The notes beneath the pieces are model-generated. The model searched no databases, was not told the origin of the DNA, and worked only from the letters and a program-made list of their open reading frames with translations. From an uncultured Bacilli bacterium (lineage in GTDB: Bacteria; Bacillota_I; Bacilli_A; RF39; UBA660), in NCBI GenBank assembly GCA_934162125.1, contig CAKPHU010000003.1, forward strand, positions 62,001-126,000: a stretch of DNA of 64,000 bases. Reading direction: 5' to 3'. Position 1 is the first letter of the stretch, and each line of letters opens with the position of its first letter. This document shows positions 8,019 to 16,689 of this stretch, piece by piece. A program made the position numbers and the translations under genes.

Positions 8019-8606
8019 ATGGTATTGTCTTTCTTAGAAAAGTTAACATTAATTGGAAGATTATTGTGTTCATCTTTTTTAGAAATAGGACTTTCTATAT
8101 TAACACTTCTTTTCTTTTTGATTTTAGTTGTTAATATTAAAGCTAAGAAGAAAGTATATAATTATTTAATGTCTTTAATAATGATTGTATTTTTGGGTGT
8201 AGTTATTTATTTTAATTATGATTATGTAGTTTATACTGTTGATATTATATTAAAGGCTATTATGAAATATATTTATTTTCCATCTACTGCTGTATATTTT
8301 ATGATTGTATTCTTATCTGTTATATTTTTAGTTATAACAATATTTAAGAATAATTTATCTAACTTTAAGAAAGGTTTTAATTACTTAATGTTTTCTTTAA
8401 TATTCTTAATGTTTTATAGTTTTATGGCAGTGGTTAGTACTTCTAAAGTTGATATGATGGATACTGTTTCTATGTATACTAATAACTATATTTTGTCATT
8501 AGTTCAGATTAGTAATGTGGTATTTATATTTTGGTTAATTATTACTTTATTTAGTATGTTATACAGATTTTTTAAGAAAAAATATGACAAAGAAAAAGGC
8601 TTATAA
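8019..8606 (+). CDS. Five-helix membrane protein of unknown function
   Basis: A 195-residue protein with hydrophobic segments at about 20-40, 47-66, 88-108, 118-139 and 157-182 and a lysine-rich C-terminal tail, so probably a polytopic inner membrane protein. I recognise no family. It is the third gene after the adhesin and sortase, 21 bases downstream, with a GGAGGTGG ribosome site, and its stop lies in the loop of the shared terminator. Position suggests a part in surface-protein export or anchoring, but there is no direct evidence. Confidence 0.8.
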   Translation: MVLSFLEKLTLIGRLLCSSFLEIGLSILTLLFFLILVVNIKAKKKVYNYLMSLIMIVFLGVVIYFNYDYVVYTVDIILKAIMKYIYFPSTAVYFMIVFLSVIFLVITIFKNNLSNFKKGFNYLMFSLIFLMFYSFMAVVSTSKVDMMDTVSMYTNNYILSLVQISNVVFIFWLIITLFSMLYRFFKKKYDKEKGL

Positions 8607-8618
8607 TAAGCCTTTTTT
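8593..8618. terminator. Bidirectional terminator between convergent genes
   Basis: GGCTTA/TAAGCC stem flanked by A5 and T6 tracts, so it works on both strands. It sits between the plus-strand membrane gene and the minus-strand carboxypeptidase gene and includes the stop codons of both. Confidence 0.88.
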
Positions 8619-9516
8619 AGTTGTCTAAGAATTCTGCGTAGTACTCTTCATAGCATAAGTTATTATTATGGATATAGGTAGCAATATCAATTCCTACATA
8701 ACGATAGTGCCATGATTCATATTCATAACCAGTCTCTTTAGTTTTGTCTTTAGGAAATCTTAGAATGAAACCATATTTATAACCATTATTTTGCATCCAA
8801 GTAAATTCTTTTGTGTTATGGAATTCTGTATATTTTGTTTTACCATTATAAACGTCTACTGCTAAACCTGTTTGATGTTCTGAATAACCAGGTCGTCCGG
8901 AATATGTATCAGCTTTTTCTTTGCCATCTGTTTTAGTGTAATTGTTATAAAGATTTACTTGGTAATCATAGCTACGATAAGCGGACATAGCAATGATAGA
9001 AAGACTTTCTTTTTTAGCATCACTTGCCATTTGTTCAAAAGCTTCTTTAGCCTTTTTTACCATTTGCTTATTCGCAAGAGCATATTTAGAAGAAATATTT
9101 TCTAAGTTATCTGGTACATAATCTTCATCTAAGTAATTGTATTTATTTACTAAGATTGTGTCTTTGTTTAGATTTATGGCTTTTTTACTATTTTCATAAT
9201 AAGGATTATCAAGTCCTATATTTACTTCAAGAACTATTTCTTTTAAACTTTTGTTAGGATTTAGTTTTTGATAAGAAGAGTATCTTTCAGCATTTTCTTT
9301 TTTATAAAATTTTATTTCTTTTTCCATTTTATTATACTCATTTAAATACATATTATCTGTTTTGGGATATGGTGTTAAGGTGTCTTTTTTATGGATGCTT
9401 TTTGTTATTAAAGTTATACTATAATAGATACTACAGATTATTAGAAAAATACAAATAAGAAAGATTGTGAAGTTTTTCTTTTTTATTTTGAGACGTTTTT
9501 TTCTTACTGTTGTCAT
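8617..9516 (-). CDS. VanY-type D-alanyl-D-alanine carboxypeptidase (M15)
   Basis: A 299-residue protein with a basic N-terminus and one membrane anchor (about 16-37), placing the catalytic domain outside. Peptidase family M15 zinc ligands are visible: His214 and Asp221 in SEHQTGLAVDV and His270 in ESWHYRYVG. SAYRSYDYQ is the conserved substrate-loop motif. Such enzymes trim the terminal D-Ala from peptidoglycan stem peptides. In van operons they support glycopeptide resistance, but here there is no vanH/A/X, so housekeeping wall turnover is likelier. A GGTGAT site precedes the ATG. It is divergent from the DacA-like gene. Confidence 0.9.
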   Translation of the reverse strand: MTTVRKKRLKIKKKNFTIFLICIFLIICSIYYSITLITKSIHKKDTLTPYPKTDNMYLNEYNKMEKEIKFYKKENAERYSSYQKLNPNKSLKEIVLEVNIGLDNPYYENSKKAINLNKDTILVNKYNYLDEDYVPDNLENISSKYALANKQMVKKAKEAFEQMASDAKKESLSIIAMSAYRSYDYQVNLYNNYTKTDGKEKADTYSGRPGYSEHQTGLAVDVYNGKTKYTEFHNTKEFTWMQNNGYKYGFILRFPKDKTKETGYEYESWHYRYVGIDIATYIHNNNLCYEEYYAEFLDN

Positions 9517-9603
9517 ATTATCACCTAATTATATAATAGCATTAAAATTTAAAAATATGTATAAAATGCTGTTATTTTACATAAAAAATGATAGGAGGTA
9601 AAC

Positions 9604-10755
9604 ATGAAAAAAATAGTTGTTTTTTGTTTATTTTTAATGTCTATGTGTTTTATTCCGTTTAATGTTCATGCACAGGAATTATTGGAAAATGCAGTTAGTG
9701 GAATGTTAATTGAGGCTAGTACTGGTAAGGTAATATATGAAAAGAATATAAATGAGAAAGTTGCTGTTGCATCAATGACAAAAATGGTGGCACAAATTAT
9801 AATTATGGAAGAAATTGAGAAGGGTACTATTAAATGGGATGATATTGTGACTGTTAGTAAAAATGCGGCAGATATGGGTGGTTCGCAAATTTATTTGGCA
9901 GAGGGCGAAAAAATGTCTATTCGTGATTTAATGAAAGGTATTTCTGTTGCGAGTGGTAATGACGCTACTGTGGCAATGGCTGAAGTAATTAGTGGAAGTG
10001 AAGAAAAGTTTGTAGAAAGAATGAATAAGAAAGTTAAAGAGTTAGGATTAAAAAATACACAATTTAAGAATTGTACAGGGCTAGATGAAGATGGTCATTA
10101 TTCTACAGCTTATGATATGGCTGTGATTGCTAAAGAGTTAGTTAATAAACATCCTGGTATTTTAAAGTTTTCTTCAATTTATGAAGATTATTTAAGGGAA
10201 AATACTAATAATAAGTTTTGGTTAGTCAATACTAATAAACTTATTAGGTTTTATGATGGGGCAGATGGATTGAAAACAGGTCATACTGATGATGCTGGAT
10301 ATTGTTTGGCAGTTACAGCTAAAAAATATGGACTTAGACTTATTGGAATTGTTTTAGGCGAAAAAGAAAGCAAGGTACGAAATAATGAAGCAATGAAACT
10401 ATTAGATTATGGATTTAATAATGTTAGACTTAATTTGTTGAAAGATAAAAATGAGGTAGTTGATGAGATAAAAATGGATAAAGCTAATAAAGATAAGATT
10501 AAAATAGTTTTAAAAGATGAATTGTTTGTAGTTGAAGATGTTGGTAGTGATAATAAAGATTACAGTTATGAAGTGGAGCTTAATAATTTTAAATTACCAG
10601 TTAAAGTAGGAGATGTTGTAGGAAAGATATATGTTAAAGATGGAAATAAAAAATTATCAAGTGCAGATTTAACAGTTAGTGAAGATATAAAACCTTTAAG
10701 TTTTATAGAGTTACTTCTTTATACTTTTAAAACTATCGTAAATGGGAATATTTAG
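9604..10755 (+). CDS. Serine-type D-alanyl-D-alanine carboxypeptidase (DacA/PBP5-like)
   Basis: A 383-residue secreted low-molecular-weight penicillin-binding protein. It has a signal peptide (about 1-24, ending VHAQ) and the three active-site motifs: SxxK as SMTK (57-60), SxN as SGN (117-119) and KTG (224-226). A C-terminal beta domain and a final hydrophobic segment (FIELLLYTFKTIVNG) match the membrane-anchoring PBP5 C-terminus. It removes the terminal D-Ala from pentapeptides. An AGGAGGT site precedes the ATG. It faces away from the VanY-like gene, so two unrelated D,D-carboxypeptidases are neighbours. Confidence 0.93.
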   Translation: MKKIVVFCLFLMSMCFIPFNVHAQELLENAVSGMLIEASTGKVIYEKNINEKVAVASMTKMVAQIIIMEEIEKGTIKWDDIVTVSKNAADMGGSQIYLAEGEKMSIRDLMKGISVASGNDATVAMAEVISGSEEKFVERMNKKVKELGLKNTQFKNCTGLDEDGHYSTAYDMAVIAKELVNKHPGILKFSSIYEDYLRENTNNKFWLVNTNKLIRFYDGADGLKTGHTDDAGYCLAVTAKKYGLRLIGIVLGEKESKVRNNEAMKLLDYGFNNVRLNLLKDKNEVVDEIKMDKANKDKIKIVLKDELFVVEDVGSDNKDYSYEVELNNFKLPVKVGDVVGKIYVKDGNKKLSSADLTVSEDIKPLSFIELLLYTFKTIVNGNI

Positions 10756-10768
10756 TATTCCTTTTTTT
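10744..10768 (+). terminator. Intrinsic terminator after the DacA-like gene
   Basis: GGAATA/TATTCC stem, loop TTTAG containing the stop codon, then T7. Confidence 0.75.
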
Positions 10769-10807
10769 CTTACAAAAGTGTAAGGATAAAAATTAAATAT
10801 TTGGTGT

Positions 10808-11902
10808 ATGATAGTGATGTTGGGAAGTGGTAGTGTGGATTATATTACGATAATAAAGTATGCAATTTTAGTGTTTCCAGTAGTTGCTTTTTTGATTACG
10901 ATACCTTTTATACTTTTGCAATATCATAAGTATGGTTCCATTTTATTTATGAAAACAGTTATTACTTATCTGTTTGTTCTTTATTTGATGTGTGCTTACT
11001 TTCTAATTATTTTACCGTTACCTAGTAGAGATTCAGTTCTTAAACTAACTACACCTAGGATACAGTTAATACCTTTTAAATTTGTATTTGATTTTATTAG
11101 AGAAACATCATTTAATTTATTTTCATTTAAGACATATTTGGTGGCGATTAAAGAATCTTGTTTTTATGTGCCAATATTTAATATATTACTTACAATGCCT
11201 TTTGGTATCTATCTTAGATATTATCTTAAATGTGATTTAAAACGAACAGTTTTCTTTACATTTTTATTAAGTTTGTTTTTTGAATTAACACAATTATCAG
11301 GATTATATTTTATTTATCCTAGAGGATATAGATTATGTGATGTGGATGATTTGATTTTAAATACTCTTGGTGGCTTAATTGGTTATTTTGGGGCCGGTAT
11401 TTTAATTAAATTTTTACCTTCAAGAGATGAATTAGATAAGACGGCAAGAGTTAAAGGTAGAAATGTTTCTGGTTTTAAGAGAACAGTGGCGTTCTTTTTA
11501 GATCTTTTTCTTTTCTTTCTTTTTGATGGCTTCCTTTTAGTTAAACTTCCATATTATTATTCCATTATAGTTATCACTCTTTATTATTTTGTGGTTCCTT
11601 CTTTTTTTAGAGGAAAGACATTGGGTGAGGCTTTTTTAAATTTAATGATTTCTGATATGGATGGTTTATGTAATATTAAGAGAATTATTTATAGAAGGAT
11701 TTTATTTATAATTTTTTATGTGGTTAGTCCATATATACTTTTTAGACTCTTAAGTTTTTCAAAATACAGTTTTATTGTCGCAATATTAATTGTTTGGTGG
11801 TTTGTGTTTTTTATTGTCTCAGCTTTTAAGTATCTTTTTACAGATTCACAACTATTATTTGAAAGATTGAGTAAGACAAAAATAATTAGTACAATTAAGT
11901 AG
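10808..11902 (+). CDS. VanZ-RDD fusion membrane protein
   Basis: A 364-residue polytopic membrane protein. The N-terminal ~200 residues fit the VanZ family (ILPLPSRDS, RIQLIPF, then ELTQL and DVDDLILNTLGGLIGY). The C-terminal ~140 residues fit the RDD family (GFKRTVAFFLDLFLFF and FFRGKTLGEAFLNLMI). VanZ proteins give low-level teicoplanin tolerance in some strains, but their normal role is unknown; RDD proteins are implicated in ion transport. The start is uncertain: ATG 10808 is used, and ATG 10817 is an alternative because GGTG lies too close to the first. Confidence 0.82.
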   Translation: MIVMLGSGSVDYITIIKYAILVFPVVAFLITIPFILLQYHKYGSILFMKTVITYLFVLYLMCAYFLIILPLPSRDSVLKLTTPRIQLIPFKFVFDFIRETSFNLFSFKTYLVAIKESCFYVPIFNILLTMPFGIYLRYYLKCDLKRTVFFTFLLSLFFELTQLSGLYFIYPRGYRLCDVDDLILNTLGGLIGYFGAGILIKFLPSRDELDKTARVKGRNVSGFKRTVAFFLDLFLFFLFDGFLLVKLPYYYSIIVITLYYFVVPSFFRGKTLGEAFLNLMISDMDGLCNIKRIIYRRILFIIFYVVSPYILFRLLSFSKYSFIVAILIVWWFVFFIVSAFKYLFTDSQLLFERLSKTKIISTIK

Positions 11903-11924
11903 AACATTTAGTTCTATTTTTTTT
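11900..11924 (+). terminator. Intrinsic terminator after the VanZ-RDD gene
   Basis: TAGAAC/GTTCTA stem, loop ATTTA, then T8. Confidence 0.8.
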
Positions 11925-11932
11925 GGTTATTA

Positions 11933-11941
11933 TGTTATAAT
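11933..11941 (+). promoter_or_regulatory. Extended -10 promoter of the VanW gene
   Basis: TGTTATAAT (TATAAT at 11936-11941). No good -35 box is seen, as is common for TGn-extended promoters. Confidence 0.6.
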
Positions 11942-11975
11942 AGGTTCGTGAATTAGAAGTACAGGAAGTGAAAAA

Positions 11976-13223
11976 ATGGCTAATAAAAAGGTTGTGGAAA
12001 AAAAGAATAAAAAAGTATTAGTTACTAGTATTATTTTATTAGCTATTTTAGCTGAGTTTTTGGTAGGAATGCTTTTTGGGGGATATATTACTATTAATAA
12101 TTATAAGGATACAGTTTATCCTAATTCATATTTAGGCAAATATAAGATATCTGAAATTGGTTTTATTTATTTGTCTAAGAGAATTGAGTTTTTTTCAGAT
12201 AGTATTTTAGATAATACAATTACGTTAGTTTGTAATGATAAGAGTTATGTTTATACTTATAGAGATTTAAATTTTACAGTTGATATTGATGGAATTGTTA
12301 ATGAGATTAAGTCTAATCAAAGTTCACTTAATTTTAATGATAAGTTAAAAAGAATAAAAGGCGAAGATAAAAAAGTTTATAATTATAGATTAAATTATGA
12401 TATTAATTACATTACAAGCGTTGTGGAAAGTTTAAAAAGAGACGCAGACGTCAATGTTGTCTATGATAATTTGGTAATGGACAATCAAAGAAATTTAAGT
12501 TATGTTCCTGGTGTTGAAGGATATAGTTTAAATGTTGTAGAGTCTGTGCAAAAAATTATAGAGGTTGTGAATAATAGGGCAGATGGAAATATTGAAGTTG
12601 AGTTAGTAGGAGTAAAAGAAGAGGCTAGTAAGAATAGTCAGTATGCTTCAATTGATGCGAAGACGTCATCATTCTCTACAACTTTTGATCCATATATTTC
12701 AAGAGGTACTAATTTAAAAGCAGCACTTAATTTTATTGATGGAGTTATTTTGGAACCAGGTGAAGTCTTTTCGTTTTATGAATATGCTGGTCCTTATGAT
12801 CGTGATGGCTATGTTTTTTATTATGAATTTGTAGGGAATGGAGTATGTCAGATTGCTAGTACGATATATAATACAGCTTTATTGGGAGGACTTGAAATAG
12901 TTAAGAGATATCCGCATGCGAAGAAGTCTGTTTATGTTCCTGGGGGATTAGATGCGACAGTAGCTAGTTATTCTAGTGGCTGGTATGTTGATTTTCAATT
13001 TAAAAATACTTATGATTATCCTTTGTATATATCTGCTTATGCAACAGGTGGTGAGGCACATGTGGATTTTTGGTCTAATCATGATGCTAAAAAAGGTAAA
13101 ACTTATAGTACTGAATCAGTGCAAATAGGAGATAGAGGTTATGCCAGTTATTTGCATGTTTATGAAAATGGGGTAGAGGTCGAAAAAAGATTTATTGATA
13201 CAACATGGTATATTGAAGATTAG
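11976..13223 (+). CDS. VanW-family envelope protein
   Basis: A 415-residue protein with a basic N-terminus and one membrane anchor (about 14-35), followed by an extracellular domain resembling the peptidoglycan-binding module often found before VanW. The VanW domain (about 230-365) is clear: FSTTFDPYISRGTN, LEPGEVFSFYEYAGP, GNGVCQIASTIYNTAL and HAKKSVYVPGGLDATV. VanW proteins are widespread in Gram-positives and of unknown biochemical function, probably acting at the wall. It is the fourth Van-named family within 5 kb, without the resistance ligase genes. Confidence 0.88.
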   Translation: MANKKVVEKKNKKVLVTSIILLAILAEFLVGMLFGGYITINNYKDTVYPNSYLGKYKISEIGFIYLSKRIEFFSDSILDNTITLVCNDKSYVYTYRDLNFTVDIDGIVNEIKSNQSSLNFNDKLKRIKGEDKKVYNYRLNYDINYITSVVESLKRDADVNVVYDNLVMDNQRNLSYVPGVEGYSLNVVESVQKIIEVVNNRADGNIEVELVGVKEEASKNSQYASIDAKTSSFSTTFDPYISRGTNLKAALNFIDGVILEPGEVFSFYEYAGPYDRDGYVFYYEFVGNGVCQIASTIYNTALLGGLEIVKRYPHAKKSVYVPGGLDATVASYSSGWYVDFQFKNTYDYPLYISAYATGGEAHVDFWSNHDAKKGKTYSTESVQIGDRGYASYLHVYENGVEVEKRFIDTTWYIED

Positions 13224-13278
13224 TAATATTATTTTTACTTTGACCATATATTAAAGTGTAGAAAGGAATGAATAATAT

Positions 13279-13539
13279 ATGGAAATACTAAAAGTAAGTA
13301 GTAAATCTAATCCAAATAGTGTAGCAGGAGCTTTAGCTAATGTCTTTAGAGAAAAAGGTAGTGTAGAAATACAAGCTGTAGGTGCAGGAGCACTTAATCA
13401 GGCAATAAAAGCAATTGCTATTGCAAGAGGATTTGTGGCACCATCTGGAAAAAATCTAGTATGTATTCCAGCATTCTCAGATATCGTAATTGATGGAGAG
13501 GATAGAACAGCAATAAAACTTATTGTCGAAGCTAAATAG
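13279..13539 (+). CDS. spoVS: Stage V sporulation protein S (SpoVS)
   Basis: An 86-residue protein matching SpoVS over its full length (MEILKVSSKSNPNSVAGALA, then EIQAVGAGALNQAIKAIAIA and GFVAPSG). SpoVS is a small Alba-like nucleic-acid-binding protein needed for late spore assembly in Bacillus; homologs also occur in non-sporulating bacteria, so it does not prove sporulation. AAAGGAATG precedes the ATG, and the gene has its own terminator. A CotE-like gene 21 kb away makes its presence more telling. Confidence 0.95.
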   Translation: MEILKVSSKSNPNSVAGALANVFREKGSVEIQAVGAGALNQAIKAIAIARGFVAPSGKNLVCIPAFSDIVIDGEDRTAIKLIVEAK

Positions 13540-13544
13540 AAATT

Positions 13545-13567
13545 ACCTAACTTTGTTAGGTTTTTTT
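13545..13567 (+). terminator. Intrinsic terminator after spoVS
   Basis: ACCTAAC/GTTAGGT stem, loop TTT, then a T run. Confidence 0.82.
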
Positions 13568-13633
13568 ATTTTTATTCTTTTCATTTTTTTTAATTTAGTT
13601 TATACTATAAATAGTAGGATAAGGAGGGCTATT

Positions 13634-14683
13634 ATGGAAGAAGAAAAAAATAATACTCAAGACCTTTTTAAAGAAGAAGAAAAAGATAAAAAGGAAGAAG
13701 TAGTTGAAAAGAGTAAAGAAGAGATAGAGAGAGAAGCAATACAAGAACAAAAGCGAATAAGTAGAATGATGCTTATTGTTTTAGGAGCAATTGCTTTAAT
13801 TTTTACAGTGGCTCTTGTTATTTTCTTAGTAAAGAGAATAAAAGTTACTTTTGACTATGAAGATGGAAGAAAGAATAAGGTTGTTTATGTTGACTATGGT
13901 GGTGTAGTTGATAAGAGTAAAATTGATACTGATTTAGGAGAAGACTTTATTGGTTGGTATTTAGTTACTAAAGATAAGTCTGGTAAAAATATTATTGCCA
14001 CTGAGCCATTTAATTTTAATACTAAAATAATGGGTGATGTTTATCTTGTCGCATTGTATGATGAAAATAATGATACAGTAATTGTTCATTTTGATACTAA
14101 GGGTGGTAGTGCAGTAGATAGTATTTCTCTTACTAAAGGTAGTACATTGACATTACCTGAGGCACCAACTAAAAAGGGTTATACTTTTGTAACTTGGGAA
14201 GATAATGATGGTGTTGAAATTGGTGAAGATACTGCAATTAAGAGATCTACAACTTTATATGCAGTTTGGAAAAAGGAAAGTACAGCTAGCGATAAAGAAT
14301 ATTATTGTGAAGATGGTTATACTTTAAGTGGCACTAATTGTGTTATGACTGATACAGTTAAAGCTACTGGTAGTTGTCCAGATGGTTATAGAGGTGCTTC
14401 AACTTCTACAGTATGTAAGAGTGAAGTTGATGTAAGTTATAAGTGCCCTGACTATAAGAAATATAAAGGTAGTGAAGGTGCTTTAGATGCAGATAGTAAT
14501 ATTTGTTATTATGATGCTAATAGAACAGTTAAAACTGATGCTGTTGAGTATTGTCCAAAAGGTGAATTAGAAGATGGTGCTTGTGTTATTACTGTAGATA
14601 AAGAATTTACTTGTCCAGATGGTTATAGTCTAAAGGAAAACAAGTGTATTAAAAAAGAAGTAAAGGCTGCTTTGGTTAGATAA
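13634..14683 (+). CDS. Anchored protein with InlB-type repeat and Cys-rich C-terminus
   Basis: A 349-residue protein starting at ATG 13634, which has a strong AAGGAGG site; the frame extends further upstream only through the spoVS terminator. An acidic/basic cytoplasmic N-terminus precedes one membrane segment (about 46-67), giving an N-in, C-out topology. The outer part holds a Listeria-Bacteroides repeat (VIVHFDTKGGS to TTLYAVWKK). A C-terminal ~125 residues then repeats a cysteine pattern: CEDGYTLSGTNC, CPDGYRG, CPKGELEDGAC and CPDGYSLKENKC. These look like small disulfide-bonded modules. The function is unknown; a surface adhesion or sensing role is plausible. Confidence 0.85.
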   Translation: MEEEKNNTQDLFKEEEKDKKEEVVEKSKEEIEREAIQEQKRISRMMLIVLGAIALIFTVALVIFLVKRIKVTFDYEDGRKNKVVYVDYGGVVDKSKIDTDLGEDFIGWYLVTKDKSGKNIIATEPFNFNTKIMGDVYLVALYDENNDTVIVHFDTKGGSAVDSISLTKGSTLTLPEAPTKKGYTFVTWEDNDGVEIGEDTAIKRSTTLYAVWKKESTASDKEYYCEDGYTLSGTNCVMTDTVKATGSCPDGYRGASTSTVCKSEVDVSYKCPDYKKYKGSEGALDADSNICYYDANRTVKTDAVEYCPKGELEDGACVITVDKEFTCPDGYSLKENKCIKKEVKAALVR

Positions 14684-14687
14684 TAAG

Positions 14688-14711
14688 AATTCACTTTATT
14701 AGTGAATTTTT
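14688..14711 (+). terminator. Intrinsic terminator
   Basis: AATTCACT/AGTGAATT stem, loop TTATT, short T run. Confidence 0.7.
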
Positions 14712-14729
14712 GTTGTAGGAGGATATAAT

Positions 14730-15299
14730 ATGGGTGATAATTATTATAAAAGAGTGATATTAGATAGTGGTGGTACTGGCATTGTTGAAGATGATGGATT
14801 ATATAAAACTACTTATAAAATTATAAATATGGGTGGATATGTAACTGGAAGTTATGAAAGTATCTTTAATGAGATTCCTAAATATTATATTTTAATGGGA
14901 ACTGAAACTGTTGATTCAAAAACAGGTAAATTAATAATGAAACAAGATGCTTCAATAGATGAGAATGGTAACTATACGGGTTTAAAATCCGTAGTGGGAA
15001 ATGTTAGTAGATTTACAGAGTTATTTTTAGGGACATTATTTTCTGGTTTCGTGATGTCTGATTATATTGTAGTAGTAGATGAGTATGGATATGAAAAAAC
15101 ATATTTTTCTGATATTTCAGAAAAGGATGGTTATCCTTCAGCTAATGCTTATTTTAGAAGTAAAGCTAAATTTACTGATGTAGATGATAGAGAATATAAA
15201 GGTGCTATTCCTACTAATAACGATATAGTTAACTTTTTTAGAAAAGCAAGTGAATATAATAATATTTTATATGATACTAAAGAGAGTACTAATAAATAA
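14730..15299 (+). CDS. Hypothetical protein
   Basis: A 189-residue protein with a good GTAGGAGG site. No signal peptide is evident. One moderately hydrophobic stretch (FTELFLGTLFSGFVMSDYIVVV, about 92-113) might be a membrane segment. The N-terminal half is beta-like with Gly-rich turns (DSGGTGIVEDD). I recognise no family. It is flanked by terminators on both sides, so probably monocistronic. It is not obviously related to its neighbours. Confidence 0.75.
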   Translation: MGDNYYKRVILDSGGTGIVEDDGLYKTTYKIINMGGYVTGSYESIFNEIPKYYILMGTETVDSKTGKLIMKQDASIDENGNYTGLKSVVGNVSRFTELFLGTLFSGFVMSDYIVVVDEYGYEKTYFSDISEKDGYPSANAYFRSKAKFTDVDDREYKGAIPTNNDIVNFFRKASEYNNILYDTKESTNK

Positions 15300-15318
15300 T
15301 GAGGTTTTCCTCATTTTT
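15298..15318 (+). terminator. Intrinsic terminator
   Basis: AATGAGG/CCTCATT stem, loop TTTT, then T3; the 5' arm includes the stop codon of the preceding gene. Confidence 0.75.
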
Positions 15319-15375
15319 ATTTTATATTTCTTTAAATATATGGTAAACTATACTTGATATGGTAGAGGTGATGAT

Positions 15376-16665
15376 ATGCAAGATAATAATCAAACTAATC
15401 CAGCTGAACAAAAGATATTTTGTGATGTTTGTGGAGCGGAAATGAATGCTTCACAACGTTGTTGTATAAAGTGCGGAGCATTAAATTATAATCATCCTGC
15501 TAATGCTAGTATGAGAAAGTATGCTCCTAGTGAAAGACAAAAAGAAAGAATGAGACCCTATGTTATTGGTGGAGGTACAGTTGATGGTAGTTTTGGACTA
15601 ACGACTATCGATAACAGAAGAGCAAAAATTTTATATTCAGAGAAAATTGGAAAAAGAAAGACTTGCCAAACATTTAATATAATTTTTCTTTTTGTGGGAA
15701 TCTTACTTGTATTTTTAGAATCATTTTTAATGGTTGGTGATTTTAAAGAGATGATTATGGATTCATCTTTTACTATTGCAATTATATGTTTAATTTTAAT
15801 ATTGTTAGAGACTTTCTCTTTACAGTTAGTTTTTATGAAATGTAATGAGACATGGTGGAAAGCACTAATTCCTTTTTATAGATTGTATGTTTTATTTGAT
15901 ATTACTATGGAAAAAGGTGCGTATGTTTTATTGTGTTTAATACCGATAGTTGGCATTATGATTCCATTCTATAAATTGGGGAAATTATTTAAGAAACCAG
16001 CTCTTTTAGTAGCTCTATTTCCTTTTATATATGTTCCAGTATTAGCTTTTGATGAATCTGCTTGTTTTGATGGAATAAGATATATTGATCATAGACCAAC
16101 ACAAGATGATCAGATTTTGAATTCAGATTTTAAAACTAATGAAAGAATAAAAAATATAATAGTCATACTTATTTTAGTATGTATGGGTGCACTTTTATAT
16201 ACTTCTAGAACATATCTACATGGTGCTTATGTAAAAATTATTACTAGATCATTTAAGAATGATGTGGGATTAATTATGAGTGCTGTTAAATATGACTATA
16301 GACATAATAATTATACTTGTAAGATAGTTGATAATAGCAGTGATAGTGAAGTTGATAGTGATGAGAAAAATAGTAATGAAAAGATTGTTGATAGTGATGA
16401 GTTAAGTACTTTCTATATTAAATTTTATAATGCAAATAAGTATTTTGGAACTAGTAGTTATATAGGTAATTCTAAGATAAATGATTTCCCTTATCGTGGA
16501 TATGTAAGAGTAACTGGTAAAGGATTAAGAAGAAAGTATACTCTATGTGTTGATGATTTTCATTATGGTACTTCAGAGATTACAGAGGATGATTTAGATA
16601 CTTTGGAAATTAAAGAAGGCGTTTTATGTCAGTTACCAGAAGACGCTATCGTGTGTGAAAAATAA
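15376..16665 (+). CDS. Zinc-ribbon multi-spanning membrane protein (DUF5684-like core)
   Basis: A 429-residue protein. The N-terminus carries a zinc ribbon (CDVCG at 16-20 and CCIKCG at 29-34). Four or five hydrophobic segments follow (about 97-120, 131-153, 175-200, 205-225 and 258-277). The motif WWKALIPFYRLYVLF resembles the membrane core of DUF5684 proteins. The C-terminal ~150 residues are hydrophilic, Ser/Asp-rich, and likely outside. The function is unknown. The zinc ribbon is cytoplasmic by prediction and could sense metal or redox state. The gene stands alone before the T-box leader. Confidence 0.78.
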   Translation: MQDNNQTNPAEQKIFCDVCGAEMNASQRCCIKCGALNYNHPANASMRKYAPSERQKERMRPYVIGGGTVDGSFGLTTIDNRRAKILYSEKIGKRKTCQTFNIIFLFVGILLVFLESFLMVGDFKEMIMDSSFTIAIICLILILLETFSLQLVFMKCNETWWKALIPFYRLYVLFDITMEKGAYVLLCLIPIVGIMIPFYKLGKLFKKPALLVALFPFIYVPVLAFDESACFDGIRYIDHRPTQDDQILNSDFKTNERIKNIIVILILVCMGALLYTSRTYLHGAYVKIITRSFKNDVGLIMSAVKYDYRHNNYTCKIVDNSSDSEVDSDEKNSNEKIVDSDELSTFYIKFYNANKYFGTSSYIGNSKINDFPYRGYVRVTGKGLRRKYTLCVDDFHYGTSEITEDDLDTLEIKEGVLCQLPEDAIVCEK

Positions 16666-16689
16666 CTTGCTAAAATATATTTTTAAGCA

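Noticed and set aside
9517..9603. Divergent promoters between the VanY-like and DacA-like genes
   Set aside because: TATTAT (minus, 9533-9538) and TATAAA-like (plus) boxes exist in this AT-rich gap, but none has a convincing -35 or unique placement.
8617..13223. A glycopeptide resistance operon
   Set aside because: Only accessory families (VanY, VanZ, VanW) are present. No VanH, VanA/B ligase, VanX or VanRS was found.
13523..13633. N-terminal extension of the InlB/Cys-rich protein upstream of 13634
   Set aside because: It would overlap spoVS and read through its terminator; ATG 13634 has a strong AAGGAGG site.
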